From: an uncultured Dehalococcoidia bacterium
GTDB lineage: Bacteria; Chloroflexota; Dehalococcoidia; Lucifugimonadales; G958296245
NCBI GenBank assembly: GCA_958296245.1
Contig: OY282458.1
Location: 310,001 to 374,000 of the forward strand
DNA length: 64,000 nucleotides
Direction: 5' to 3'
Shown here: positions 48,894 through 58,591 of the stretch, in pieces
Numbering within the stretch: the stretch's first letter is position 1
How the letters are laid out: each line of letters begins with the position of its first letter
The notes under the pieces: generated by a model
What the model saw: the letters and a program-made list of their open reading frames with translations, nothing else
The model's database searches: none
Told to the model about the DNA's origin: nothing
Translations under genes and position numbers: made by a program

Positions 48894-51648
48894 ATGAATA
48901 AGCAAGAAGACTTCCAGAACCGGGCATTGGCCCATCTCCTTACCGAGCAGGGAGTCCCGGCGGACTTCGAGCAGCGGGCCGGGCACAGGCGTATGGACGT
49001 CGTCGCGGACGTGGAGGGGCTGCGCGTCGTCCTGGAGGCGGAGACCGGGTTCCACCGCAAGGCGCAGGCAATCAAGGACGCCGACGCCCGCCTGCGTCAG
49101 AGACTTGCCACCGTGGTGTTCGCCGTCTGCTACCCCGACGGCGTCACCGAGAGCAACTTGGCCGAGGCCACACTGACTTGGACGGTCCGCGTAAAGGCAG
49201 GGGAGCCGTCCGGCGAATGGTCCACAGGCGGGGTGACACAGCTCGCGCAGGCGGTCCAGCAGGCGCCGCGCTCGCTGAGCGGCGCGGACGTGGCGGCACG
49301 GATACTCTCGGACGGTCTGGACGAGGTAGTGGCAGGGCTGAAAACGCCCGTCCGCCGGGCGCTGGCGCGAGCCCTTGACCTCCCCGCCACCAAGCCCAAA
49401 CGTGGAGAACGGAGCGACAGCTACTTCGTAGCCGCCAAGCGCGGGATGCTGGTGGTGGCTACCGCGATGCTGTTCCATCACCGCGTGCAGAGCTACCTGC
49501 CGGACGAGCCTCCCGACGGTTACGACGGGGACTGGCCGCCAGCCAGCGCAACGACGTGCGCCGAGCAGGAGGCCGTGATCAATGCCTACCGCGAGGCGTG
49601 GCGCGGCATTCTAGCGGTGGATTACCGCCCGGTCTTCGAGACCGGGCGGGCGGCGTTGGCGGCGATCTCGGCAGACCCGGACACCGCCCAAGCCGTGCGT
49701 CGTCTGTCCGAGGTGGTGGCCAGGGTCTCGGAGCGGGTGACCGGCCTGCGCCACGACCTGCTGGGGCGCATCTTCCACCGGGTGCTGGATACCGCCCGCT
49801 ACGACGGCTCCTTCTACACCTCCACCGCCGCCGCGGTGCTGCTGGCGTCGCTGGCCCTACGCGAGCAGGACGCCAACTGGTCCGACCCCAACGCCGTCGC
49901 CGCCCTCCGTATCTGCGACCCCGCCTGCGGCACAGGGACGCTGCTCATGGCAGCCGCCGAACGTATCCGCGACCTGCGCAACGCCGCCGGACCCGGCGAC
50001 CCCGAGGATGAAGAGGCCCTCGGCTTGGCGCTGGTCGAAGACGTTCTCTGGGGATACGACGTCAACTTGACCGCGACCCACATGGCGGCCAGCACCCTGG
50101 GCATGCTCTCTCCCACCACCAGGTTCAGCCGCATGAACATCCACCGGGCGCTTCTGGGCGTGTTCGACGGCGTGCCCTACCTCGGGTCTCTGGACTTCCT
50201 CTCAGGTCAGGCACGGCTCGCCGCCTGGCCGTCCGCCGCTCAGCAGGTGGACACCGAGCGGGGAATGGCGGAGCCGCCCCCGCCGATGGACCTCGTGATC
50301 ATGAATCCGCCATTCACCCGCGACAGCCTGCGCCATGACCAGTTCACCCGCGAAGACGAGCTTGCTGTCAAGAACCGTGAGAAAGCAGTGCTGGGAGGCC
50401 TTTCCAGGCAGGATAATGTTCTTCTGAATTCCTCTGGCGGCGATTTGGTGATTGCCGAGTCCGAGCAAGCTGCTGCCCGCCTCCATTCCTCTGGTGGGGC
50501 TTTTACCGTTCTGACCGAGAAATTGCTCAAGCCCCACGCCGGCGCCTTGGCGCTCGTTCTCCCTTCAGTAGTCCCCACCGCTCCGGGCAATCTGGCTTTG
50601 CGCAAGTATCTGGCCCAGCGGTTCCACATAGACACCATCGTCAGCTCCCACGACCCGTCCCGCATCTTCTTTTCGGAGAACACCAGCATCGGCGAGGTGC
50701 TGTTGGTCTGCCGGCGGTGGAGCGGGAGCGGGCCGAAGCCTCAAACGCGGGTGGTCAATCTGGCGCGGAACCCGGCGACGCCGCTGGAAGCGCTGGACGC
50801 CGCAGCAAGGATCGAGCGGTCAGACGGGGGGGGGGGGGGGGGACTTCACCGTTCAGCGGGTGGACTCCAGCCGTATCGAGCGCGGCGACTGGTTCGCCGT
50901 CAACTTCCTGTCGCCGTTCCTAGTGGAAGCCTACCGGACGCTCAGCGAGACAGATCCGGGGGCAGTCCCCACAGTCCCGTTGAGCGATCTGGCCGACGTC
51001 GGCCCGGAGGGGCGGGGGATACGAGGCACCTACACGCGCTCGGACACGCCGACCCGGGAGGGTCGGCGGGCGCTCTGGTATCACAAGACGGGCATCACGC
51101 AGTCGATGCGGGCGCAGACCGACGTCTACGTCGAACCCAAGCCTTCCAAGCGGCGCCTCGCAGACAGATACTGGGGGCAGCGCAGCGAGCTGTTGCTGCC
51201 GCACCGTCTCTGGCTTCCCCTGGCGCGAGTCGCAGCGGTAATGCTGCCGGAGCGGGCCGTCGGCTCGATTTGGACGCCCTGCCGCCCCCACGACCCGGAC
51301 ATAGCCAAGGCCGTGTGCCTGTACCTGAACTCCACCCCCGGCCTGCTGTCCCTGCTGGGCACGCGCGGCAACCGGAAACCGTCGTACCCGTCCTTCTCGC
51401 TGGACACGCTGCGGTCCCTGCCGCTGCCCAACTTCGGCGCGCTGGGCAGCGTCGAACGTGACCTGCTAAGCAGTTGGTTCGACTGGCTGCAAGACGAAGT
51501 GCTGCTACCCTTCCCGCAGATGCACGATGACCCGGTGCGCCTCCGGATCGACGAGGCGGTAGCCAAGGCGTTGGGCCTCGACGACGAATGGGTTGCCACG
51601 ATACGGCGGGAGCTGGCGCGGGAACCTTCTGTTACGGACGGCGGCTGA
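48894..51648 (+). pseudogene. Type IIG-like restriction-modification enzyme, frameshifted at a run of 17 G (probably phase-variable, OFF)
   Basis: The gene reads in one frame from the ATG at 48894 to the G run at 50826-50842, then continues in the +1 frame to 51648. The first frame stays open to 51461 but gives non-homologous sequence. The N-terminal part has a PD-(D/E)xK-like pattern (MDVVADVEG, LEAETGF). The adenine methyltransferase motif I is DPACGTGT (342-349) and motif IV is NPPF (471-474). After the run come DFTVQRVDSSRIERGDWFAV and a likely target-recognition part. With 16 or 19 G the two frames join to about 917 residues. It may be a real switch or an assembly error; no separate specificity or restriction gene is adjacent. 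Confidence 0.75.
50826..50842 (+). repeat. Poly-G tract of 17 bases within the RM gene
   Basis: A single uninterrupted run of G between GAC and ACTTCACC. For the downstream part to be in frame the run must have 3n+1 bases, so 17 is out of frame by one. Confidence 0.95.
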
Positions 51649-51734
51649 CAAGAAGCCAGCGGCGATTACAAGGACTCGCCGGCGCGTTGACCGCCGCTAT
51701 GGCCGGGCCTATAATGGCTGCGCTCGGAGGCAGC

Positions 51735-52391
51735 ATGAGACTCCAGATCGAAGGAAACCCCGACTACGGCCATCTTCGCGTCGGATTGACACCCGGGGAG
51801 AGCTTTCTCGCTGAGGGCGGCTCGATGACGTGGATGGACACGAGGGTGGACGTGCGGGCCCGTCTGCTCGGCGGATTCCTCCGCGCCCTGGTCCGCAAGG
51901 TGACCGGGGGCGAGTCGCTGTTCGTCGGCGAGTATGCCGCCGCCCGTGGCGGCGAGGCCGTCTTCTCGCCCTCCCGGCCCGGCATGGTCGTCCAGCGCAC
52001 CATGAACGGAGATTCCATTACGTTGACCGCAGGCTCGTTCTTTGCCTGCACGCCGGGTATCGACTTGCGCACTAAGTTCGGGGGTCTGCGGTCGCTCTTT
52101 TCGGGCGAGGGCCTCTTCTTCATGGAGTGCAGCGGCGCCGGCGAGTTGTTCTTCAACTCGTTCGGCGGCATCGTCGAGAAGGAGATTGACGGCTCATTCA
52201 TCGTCGATACCAGCCACGTGGTCGCGTGGGAGCCTGGCCTCAGCTACTCCATCCGAGGGATGGGCGGCATCAAGAGCACGTTGCTCTCCGGGGAGGGGCT
52301 CGTGATGGAGTTCTCCGGTAGGGGCAAGCTATATCTCCAGACTCGGACGGCAACCGGGGTCGCCTCCTGGCTGACCCCGTTCACGGCGTAG
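51735..52391 (+). CDS. AIM24/TIGR00266 family protein, first of three
   Basis: The ATG at 51735 follows GGAGG closely and gives 218 residues starting MRLQIEGNPDYGHLRVGL; the frame further upstream overlaps the RM gene. The protein has the AIM24 pattern LTPGESFLAEGGSMTWMD, then GGxxR and LFSGEGLFFMECSG, and LVMEFSGRGKLYLQTR near the end. The family forms a beta-helix-like fold; its biochemical role is unknown. It has no membrane segment. The second copy starts 9 bp after its stop. Confidence 0.85.
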   Translation: MRLQIEGNPDYGHLRVGLTPGESFLAEGGSMTWMDTRVDVRARLLGGFLRALVRKVTGGESLFVGEYAAARGGEAVFSPSRPGMVVQRTMNGDSITLTAGSFFACTPGIDLRTKFGGLRSLFSGEGLFFMECSGAGELFFNSFGGIVEKEIDGSFIVDTSHVVAWEPGLSYSIRGMGGIKSTLLSGEGLVMEFSGRGKLYLQTRTATGVASWLTPFTA

Positions 52392-52400
52392 GCGGTTGGG

Positions 52401-53090
52401 ATGCAGGTAGAAGCAGCACGGAGGGGAGCGTTTGGATGGGCCTTAGTGAGGCTCGATCCAGGGGAGCGGTTCATCTCCGAGGCGGGTTCGATGTTCAGGG
52501 TCTCCGGCAACGTTGACATCGACGTCACGACACGGAGCCGGGGCACGGGCGGCCTGCTATCCGGGATCAAGCGTATGATCGCAGGCGAGAACTTCTTCTT
52601 TTCGACCTTCACCGTCACCGACGGGGCCCCGGCTGAGGTGGGACTTGCGCCCAAACTCCAAGGGGAGGTGGCGGTCATCGAGTGCGACGGGCGGCGCAAG
52701 TGGGTCTGCGCGGGCGGGAGCTACTTGGGATCGTCCCCTGAGTTGAACATAGACACGCAGTTCCAAGGGATCCGCGGGGTACTCTCCGGCGAATCACTCT
52801 CCTTCCTGTCGGTGGAGGGCGCCGGCCCTCTGATCGTCAACGCCTTTGGGAAGATGACGGAGATAGACGTTTCCGGCGAACTCACCGTCGACACCGGTCA
52901 CGTGGTCGCGTTCGAGGACTCGCTGACGTACTCGATAGGCAAGGCCGGGGGTAGCTGGGTCCAGTCGTTCTTGACGTCTGAGGGGCTGACTCTCAAGTTC
53001 TCGGGTCGCGGGCGCCTGTACGTGCAGAGCCACAACCCGGACGAGTTCGGCAAGTCCATCGGCCCGCTACTGCCGCCGCGGAGGACCTGA
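52401..53090 (+). CDS. AIM24/TIGR00266 family protein, second of three
   Basis: A 229-residue paralogue with LDPGERFISEAGSMFRV, GGLLSGIKRMIAGENFFFSTF and LKFSGRGRLYVQSHNP. It is the most divergent of the three. Its stop overlaps the start of the third copy (TGATG), implying translational coupling. Function unknown. Confidence 0.85.
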   Translation: MQVEAARRGAFGWALVRLDPGERFISEAGSMFRVSGNVDIDVTTRSRGTGGLLSGIKRMIAGENFFFSTFTVTDGAPAEVGLAPKLQGEVAVIECDGRRKWVCAGGSYLGSSPELNIDTQFQGIRGVLSGESLSFLSVEGAGPLIVNAFGKMTEIDVSGELTVDTGHVVAFEDSLTYSIGKAGGSWVQSFLTSEGLTLKFSGRGRLYVQSHNPDEFGKSIGPLLPPRRT

Positions 53091-53773
53091 TGGAATACGC
53101 GATCGAGGCGCAGCCCAGCTACAGCCTCCTCGAAGTGACCTTGGATCCCGGCGAGCAGATCGTCGCCGAGGCCGGCGCTATGACGTGGATGGACCCCAAC
53201 GTGAATGTCGAAACCTCGGTGCGCGGCGGCCTGCTCGCAGGCGTCAAGCGGTCTCTCCTGAGCGGGGAGAGCTTCTTTCAGAACACCTACACGGCCCATG
53301 AAAAGCCCGCCACGATCGGGTTGGGACCCGGCCAGCCGGGGGACATCCGCGCGTACGAGATGCAAGGCGAGGAACTCCTCCTCGAGCGCGGGGCATATCT
53401 GGCGTCCACAACCGGCGTCGAGACCAACTCCGATTTCCAAGGACTCAGGGGTCTCTTCAACGAGGGTCTCTTCGTCCTGAAGCTATCGGGCAACGGGCTG
53501 GTCTTCTTCAACGCCTACGGGGACATCGAGGAGATCGCCGTCGACGGCTCTTACGTGATCGACAACGGCCATGCGGTTGCCTGGGAGCCCTCGCTGGAGT
53601 ACCGGTTGACCCGCGCCGGGCGCGTACGGTCCTTCCTCTTCTCCGACCAGATCATCATGGAGTTCTCCGGGCGCGGCAAACTCTGGGTCCAGTCCCGCAA
53701 CCCTCGCTCACTGGCCGACTGGGTCTTCCCATTCCGCCCAACCCAGTCCGATTCCGATTCCGACTCCGGCTGA
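53090..53773 (+). CDS. AIM24/TIGR00266 family protein, third of three
   Basis: A 227-residue paralogue with LDPGEQIVAEAGAMTWMDPN, GGLLAGVKRSLLSGESFFQNTY, NGLVFFNAYGDIEEI and IMEFSGRGKLWVQSRNP. It is the closest to the standard bacterial TIGR00266 protein. The C-terminus ends in a short Ser/Asp repeat (SDSDSDSG). Function unknown. The three genes form one operon and may build a hetero-oligomer (inference). Confidence 0.88.
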   Translation: MEYAIEAQPSYSLLEVTLDPGEQIVAEAGAMTWMDPNVNVETSVRGGLLAGVKRSLLSGESFFQNTYTAHEKPATIGLGPGQPGDIRAYEMQGEELLLERGAYLASTTGVETNSDFQGLRGLFNEGLFVLKLSGNGLVFFNAYGDIEEIAVDGSYVIDNGHAVAWEPSLEYRLTRAGRVRSFLFSDQIIMEFSGRGKLWVQSRNPRSLADWVFPFRPTQSDSDSDSG

Positions 53774-53908
53774 TGAACGCGGCGGGCGCTATGATTCCCG
53801 TTACGGCGGCGGACGGGTGCGGGCATTCGCCAGGGTCCCTCTCGCAGGCCGTTTAAGACGCCGTATTGGCCTTCTGTCGGCGGACGGGCGGGCGCCCGGC
53901 CCCCAACC

Positions 53909-55297
53909 CTACGCGGCGGAGTCCTCCAGCAACATGCGCGCCGCGCGCCGGCCGGCCCTGACGCTGTAGCTGGTCCCCCGGTCCTCGGGGTATATCTGCG
54001 TCGTGTTGGCAAGATAGAGGCCGCGCAGCGGCGTCCGGTGATCGGGAATGCGGGACGAGTAGTTCACGCCTATGACCGGCTGAGCCGCCTCGACCCGGTG
54101 GTAGAAGCTATTCCGTATCCAGGAAGGGTCGAAGTCGGGGTTGACCTTCCGCAGATGCGGAACATACTCGTCCAGCAACTCCTGGTGGCTCAGGCCGTAG
54201 AGGCGATCGGCAGGCGTCAGGTAGTTCGTCAGATAGACTATGTGCTTGCCCCCGTAGTGCTCAGGCCCGATCATATTGGTATGCTCGATGACCCCGACGA
54301 ACGGGATGGACCTGTCGGCGACGTTGAGCCAATAGACTCGGGAGAGGGGACGGTCCAGCACCAAAATTATCAACACAGCCGCCATGTACTCGGCGCCCGA
54401 GAGGCGCGCGGTATAGTCGTCCGGAAGAGACGGGGCCAGCCGGCGCAGGATGTACGAGGGAGTTGTCGCTATTATGGCGTCGAAGGACTCCACGGCGCTG
54501 CGCCCCCCCACCGGGGGCCCCGCAGGCTCAGGCTCCGGCGCGTTGAGAGCCTGGGGCGACTCCCACGTCGACGGCCTGGACTCCACGCGCAGGCCGGACG
54601 CCCGGCCCCCCTCCACCACGATCCCGGTTACCGCGCTGGAGGTGTGAATCCGCCCTCCGCGCTCCTCGATCTCCACGCGGAGCTTCTCGAAGATCTCGCT
54701 GAAGCTCCCGGCCGGGTACCCCAACACCTCACGCGACATACCCCTGTCCCTGGAGGCGAACCTGGTATGCACCTTGCCCCACACCCAGGCCATCCCCACG
54801 TCCCGGAAGTGTTCCCCGAACTTCCCGCGCAGCATTGGCTCCCAGAAGGCGCCGTACGCGCCCCGCCCCGCCTTCCTGCGCAGCCAGTGGGAGGCAGTAT
54901 GAGGCTCCAGGGCCCGCCAGTCCTTGATCCTCCTGAGGCGCAGCGTGGACAGCCCCAGGCGCAGCCGGTCCAGTAGGCTGATCGGCCTGAACCGCAGCAG
55001 GTCCAACGGGGTGACGAAGTCGTAGATACGCCCGTCGACCAAGGTGCCGACGGAGGACGGCGCCCATCTCACCCGATCCGCCAGGCCGATCTCCCCCGCA
55101 AGATCCAGAATGTCGGTGTCAGTCGTGAATAGGTGGTGGTATCCACGCTCCAACTGTGCGCCGCCTACGTCAAACGTCGAGGCCTGCCCGCCCAGGAAGG
55201 GCGCCCTCTCGTGGACGACGACGCTGTGACCCTGATCGGCCAGGTCATAGGCAGCCGCCAATCCTGCGGCGCCGCCCCCTATGACGCCGGCCCTCAT
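53909..55297 (-). CDS. FAD-dependent oxidoreductase of the amine oxidase/protoporphyrinogen oxidase type
   Basis: The 462-residue protein starts with the dinucleotide-binding motif GVIGGGAAGLAAAYDLADQG and an acidic ribose-binding end (VVHERAPFLGG). Its C-terminus RGLYLANTTQIYPEDRGTSYSVRAGRRAA closes the FAD site, as in UDP-galactopyranose-mutase- and protoporphyrinogen-oxidase-like enzymes. Segments GGQASTFDVGGAQLERGYHHLF and FWEPMLRGKFGEHF fit a sugar- or isoprenoid-linked subfamily seen in cell-surface gene clusters. It overlaps the flippase-like gene by 4 bp. The substrate is unknown. Confidence 0.82.
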   Translation of the reverse strand: MRAGVIGGGAAGLAAAYDLADQGHSVVVHERAPFLGGQASTFDVGGAQLERGYHHLFTTDTDILDLAGEIGLADRVRWAPSSVGTLVDGRIYDFVTPLDLLRFRPISLLDRLRLGLSTLRLRRIKDWRALEPHTASHWLRRKAGRGAYGAFWEPMLRGKFGEHFRDVGMAWVWGKVHTRFASRDRGMSREVLGYPAGSFSEIFEKLRVEIEERGGRIHTSSAVTGIVVEGGRASGLRVESRPSTWESPQALNAPEPEPAGPPVGGRSAVESFDAIIATTPSYILRRLAPSLPDDYTARLSGAEYMAAVLIILVLDRPLSRVYWLNVADRSIPFVGVIEHTNMIGPEHYGGKHIVYLTNYLTPADRLYGLSHQELLDEYVPHLRKVNPDFDPSWIRNSFYHRVEAAQPVIGVNYSSRIPDHRTPLRGLYLANTTQIYPEDRGTSYSVRAGRRAARMLLEDSAA

Positions 55298-56388
55298 AGC
55301 CCGCCCTCCGGCCTATCACGGCCGCCCTGCGCGCCTTCCTCCAACCGCTCCCCCCCCGCCCGGGCCAGGGCGCCCAAGGACAGATGGTGCCACCACAGCA
55401 GCGCCTGCCCCTGCACGATCATCGGCAGTATGAGCGCCGCGTGCGTCAGGGCCGCGAACCCCCCGGCCAGCGTCCTGTCCACGGCTCCCAGAGGCAACAA
55501 CACCATAGTCTCCCTAGCCGCCAACTCGAAGATACCCACCCCGCCGGGGGTGGCAGGCACGGAACCCCATATGTTCGCGATAGCCATCACCAACACCATG
55601 GCCGCGGCCATCTCGACCGGCCCCTCGTACAGATCCTGCATCCGGAGCGATTGCCCTATGAGGTAGAAGAGCCCAACCTCGAAGAGCCATATCGGGACCG
55701 AAAGCGCCAGGAGCAGCACGATGACGCCGGGGCGCTGCAACGGGACCAGCCCGCGCAAGAGCATGTCCACCAAGCCCAGCAGGCGCGCCTCTAACCTCTG
55801 CGGCAGCAACCTAATCGCAGACGCCGACACGGACCGGGACCGGTCGGGCCGGTGGGCAATAAAGATAAGGGCCCCGAACGCACCTATGAAGGGCGCTGCC
55901 ATGACGGCCGCCAGAAGCGGCCAAGGCAGGCTGTACCGCTCCTCTAAGCTGTTGGCCAGCCCTCCCAGGGGTACGAACAACACGGTCGCCGAGATGAACA
56001 GGAGCAGCGTCAGGGCGTCGAGGACACGCTCGACGAATATCGTCATCAGGGACGCGGCCTTGCTCACGCCTTCGCGCTCCCCCACCAGGTGCGCCCTTAC
56101 CAACTCGCCCATCCGCAAGGGCAGCAAGTTGTTGGCCATGTATCCAACCACCACCACCGGGTAGAGCCGGACTGTGGGAACGCTCTTCATGTGCGCCAGC
56201 AACATGCGCCAGCGGAGGCTGCGGAACAAGAGCGCGCCCTGGTACATGGCGATTGCGGGAACAACGAACGCGTAGTCCGCACCCCGCATGGCGTCGAGCA
56301 TCCCTTTAGCGTCGACCGTCAGGAAGAACAGCGCAAGCAACACCGCGCTGATACCCAGCCCAACCCAATACTTGGCGAGGTTGCTCAA
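55294..56388 (-). CDS. Flippase-like LPG-synthase-TM/AglD-type membrane protein (UPF0104)
   Basis: The TTG at 56388, preceded by a GGGAG, gives 364 residues starting SNLAKYWVGLGISAVL; the longer frame to 56502 overlaps the upstream gene. Seven or so spans, the conserved Arg-rich GYMANNLLPLRMGELVRAHLVGE and the later PATPGGVGIFE motif identify the LPG_synthase_TM family. The lysyl-transferase domain of MprF is absent, so a role in lipid-linked sugar transfer or flipping is more likely (inference from the neighbouring Agl23-like gene). Confidence 0.82.
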   Translation of the reverse strand: MSNLAKYWVGLGISAVLLALFFLTVDAKGMLDAMRGADYAFVVPAIAMYQGALLFRSLRWRMLLAHMKSVPTVRLYPVVVVGYMANNLLPLRMGELVRAHLVGEREGVSKAASLMTIFVERVLDALTLLLFISATVLFVPLGGLANSLEERYSLPWPLLAAVMAAPFIGAFGALIFIAHRPDRSRSVSASAIRLLPQRLEARLLGLVDMLLRGLVPLQRPGVIVLLLALSVPIWLFEVGLFYLIGQSLRMQDLYEGPVEMAAAMVLVMAIANIWGSVPATPGGVGIFELAARETMVLLPLGAVDRTLAGGFAALTHAALILPMIVQGQALLWWHHLSLGALARAGGERLEEGAQGGRDRPEGGL

Positions 56389-56440
56389 CCGGAGGCTCCC
56401 TCTCCTAGACCGACACACTGCGGCAATGGCGGATTTTGCA

Positions 56441-58591
56441 TCAGTCCGGGGGCGTGAACCCCGACGGGAGACCGTCGGAGAAGTACGCGTAGGAGTCCTC
56501 ACTGCATGCGTCGCAGGCGGGGGCCTTGCGGTGCAGGAAGTAGTCCATCGCCATACGCCAATCGCTCAAGTCGAAGATGGCGCCGAGGAACCCGCCCAGC
56601 GTGGACCCCTTGTAGGTCTCGGGGAACCACCGCCGATGCCTGATGCGGACGACGTGGGGAAGGCTCCCGTCGAGAGCCGCGTCGATCTTGCTCCTGTTCC
56701 GCGAATGCACAAGCACCAACTGAGACTCCGGGGTCCCGGCCTCCCTATTTCCGTCGTACACGACGTAACGCACGTTGCCGTAGTCCCTGAAGTACCAGCG
56801 CCACGGCCACGCAAACCCACTGGTCTGGTCTATGGTGATGGCGATGGCCTTCTCATCGTCTACGGCAGACTCCAAGTGCCGCACGAGGCCGGTAACGTCC
56901 GGCGACGTCTGCGTGTACACCGCGAGCTCGGCGGGGGAAGCGCCGTTCTCGTAGCTCAGCATCCAGCCGGAGCGGATGCTGAGCGCCAGCAGGAGCACGG
57001 CCAGAGAGGCTGCCGCCGGAACGGCGAACCTCACCCTACCCAACCTCCGTACCAGACCAACCCCCAACGCCGCCGCCGCCGCGAGGGCCACTAGAAGCCC
57101 CCCCAGTATGAGAGCGTCCGACGTCCTGTCAAGATCGAACTCGACGAACGCCGCGCTCCAAGCCGGCAGGATGAAGGCGGGGACCCAGAGCAGCACGAGG
57201 ACCCCTCCCCGGAGCGGAACGTGACGCTGCCGTACCATCTGCGCCGCGTCGCCGAGGAACTTCCCCGTCAAGATTATCATTGGCAGAGTAAGGTTGACCA
57301 GAAGCCACGGCATCTTCTCGCTGGCGATCGTGTGAAGGATGAACGCCCCAGCCGCCCAGAACACCAAGAATCCGCCGAACGTGTCCCTTCGCCTGATATA
57401 GAAGACGCTCGCCGCGGCGGCAAAGAGCAACGGCAGAACCTCGTAGACCGACGCGATCATCAGGTAGTAGTACCAGGGCTGAGCGCCGCGCGCCACGTCT
57501 TGCTGGGCTATCCAGTAGCCCAGCGATTGCCACAAACCGGAGCCCGCACCGCCTAGATTGGTGAAGAAGGTGGTCTGGAATACCACCCAGATCGCCCAGA
57601 AGATGAGGGCGCACCGCCACCAGTACGTCCTGTTCCACTTGAAGCCGGACAGCACGGCCAAGCCGGTCAGGGCGGCGGTGACGAACACGGCGATGACGAC
57701 CCCGCCGCGCGAGGGCGCCCCAATCGGGCCGGGGCCCCCTACGGGGCTCGCCAACGTCAGGCCGGACCAGCTGAGCAGGGGCGTGCTCTGCAGGATGCCG
57801 ACCGCCGCCGACCACAGAGGCAACGACAGCGTGACCATTAGGATCAGGAAACCCGCCTCGCGGGACACGCCGGTGAACCTCAGCATCCCTTTGAGGTTCG
57901 ACCACATGCCTGCGGAGGCTCTGGCAAGCGCCGCGGGCGGAGCGACCTCCTCCGCTGTTATACCCCTCACGACCGCGGGCCAGTTTCTGACCGTGACGAC
58001 CGCTGCCAAGTAGGCGCTCAGGACGACCACGAGCATATACGACGTCTCCTTTGTCGTGAACGCCAAAGCCAAGAGGCCCGCCGCGAAATACAGATACCTG
58101 GGCTTGCCCTCGTCTACGTACCGCCACATCGAAATGACCAAGCCCAGGGTCCAGAGCGCCATGATGACGTCGTTCCGAGCGAACCTGCTGAAGTAGAGCA
58201 GGGTGGGAGAAAAGGCGAGCATCACCGAGGCGAGCAGGGCGCCAATCCGGCCCAATCTGGCCCGGAAGAAGATCGGCAACGCCACCAAGGCTGTCCCGGC
58301 CGCCGCGGAGACTAGCCTAGCGGTGTAGTCGCTGTCCCCCAGCACGTAGAAGACCCCGGCGATGGCCTCCATCTGGAACGGCCCGTGCATCATCGGGTCG
58401 TGAGCGTAGCCCTGGCCGGAGTAGAGGTTCCAGGCGTACTGCGCGTGGAGACTTTCGTCGTGGTGCAACGCCCTGGACCCGAGGTCCCACAACCTCATCA
58501 CGGCAGCGGCAGCAAGAAGGACGCAGTAGGACGCCGGCTCCCACCACGGGCCCCGTATCCGGCCTATCGACTTGAGTGACGCGGTATTCAT
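56441..58591 (-). CDS. TIGR03663/Agl23-like polytopic membrane protein (glycosyltransferase-39-like fold)
   Basis: The 716-residue protein starts with an ArnT/Pmt-type first loop: MRLWDLGSRALHHDESLHAQ and YAWNLYSGQGYAHDPMMHGP, with the acidic HDE/HDP residues of lipid-linked GT-C enzymes. About ten to eleven spans follow, and a soluble C-terminal domain begins near residue 560. This is the TIGR03663 (flippase activity-associated, Agl23) family, found with protein or lipid glycosylation genes. It probably moves a sugar from a polyprenyl carrier outside the membrane. Confidence 0.85.
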   Translation of the reverse strand: MNTASLKSIGRIRGPWWEPASYCVLLAAAAVMRLWDLGSRALHHDESLHAQYAWNLYSGQGYAHDPMMHGPFQMEAIAGVFYVLGDSDYTARLVSAAAGTALVALPIFFRARLGRIGALLASVMLAFSPTLLYFSRFARNDVIMALWTLGLVISMWRYVDEGKPRYLYFAAGLLALAFTTKETSYMLVVVLSAYLAAVVTVRNWPAVVRGITAEEVAPPAALARASAGMWSNLKGMLRFTGVSREAGFLILMVTLSLPLWSAAVGILQSTPLLSWSGLTLASPVGGPGPIGAPSRGGVVIAVFVTAALTGLAVLSGFKWNRTYWWRCALIFWAIWVVFQTTFFTNLGGAGSGLWQSLGYWIAQQDVARGAQPWYYYLMIASVYEVLPLLFAAAASVFYIRRRDTFGGFLVFWAAGAFILHTIASEKMPWLLVNLTLPMIILTGKFLGDAAQMVRQRHVPLRGGVLVLLWVPAFILPAWSAAFVEFDLDRTSDALILGGLLVALAAAAALGVGLVRRLGRVRFAVPAAASLAVLLLALSIRSGWMLSYENGASPAELAVYTQTSPDVTGLVRHLESAVDDEKAIAITIDQTSGFAWPWRWYFRDYGNVRYVVYDGNREAGTPESQLVLVHSRNRSKIDAALDGSLPHVVRIRHRRWFPETYKGSTLGGFLGAIFDLSDWRMAMDYFLHRKAPACDACSEDSYAYFSDGLPSGFTPPD

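Noticed and set aside
50843-51461. The 3' part of the upstream frame of the RM gene read as a real C-terminus.
   Set aside because: After the G run this frame gives Arg/Gly/Pro-rich sequence without homology, while the +1 frame continues a coherent protein to 51648.
48894-51648. PglX of a BREX or a type I HsdM system.
   Set aside because: No BREX genes, HsdS or HsdR are adjacent. The N-terminal nuclease-like part and single-gene arrangement fit a type IIG-like enzyme better.
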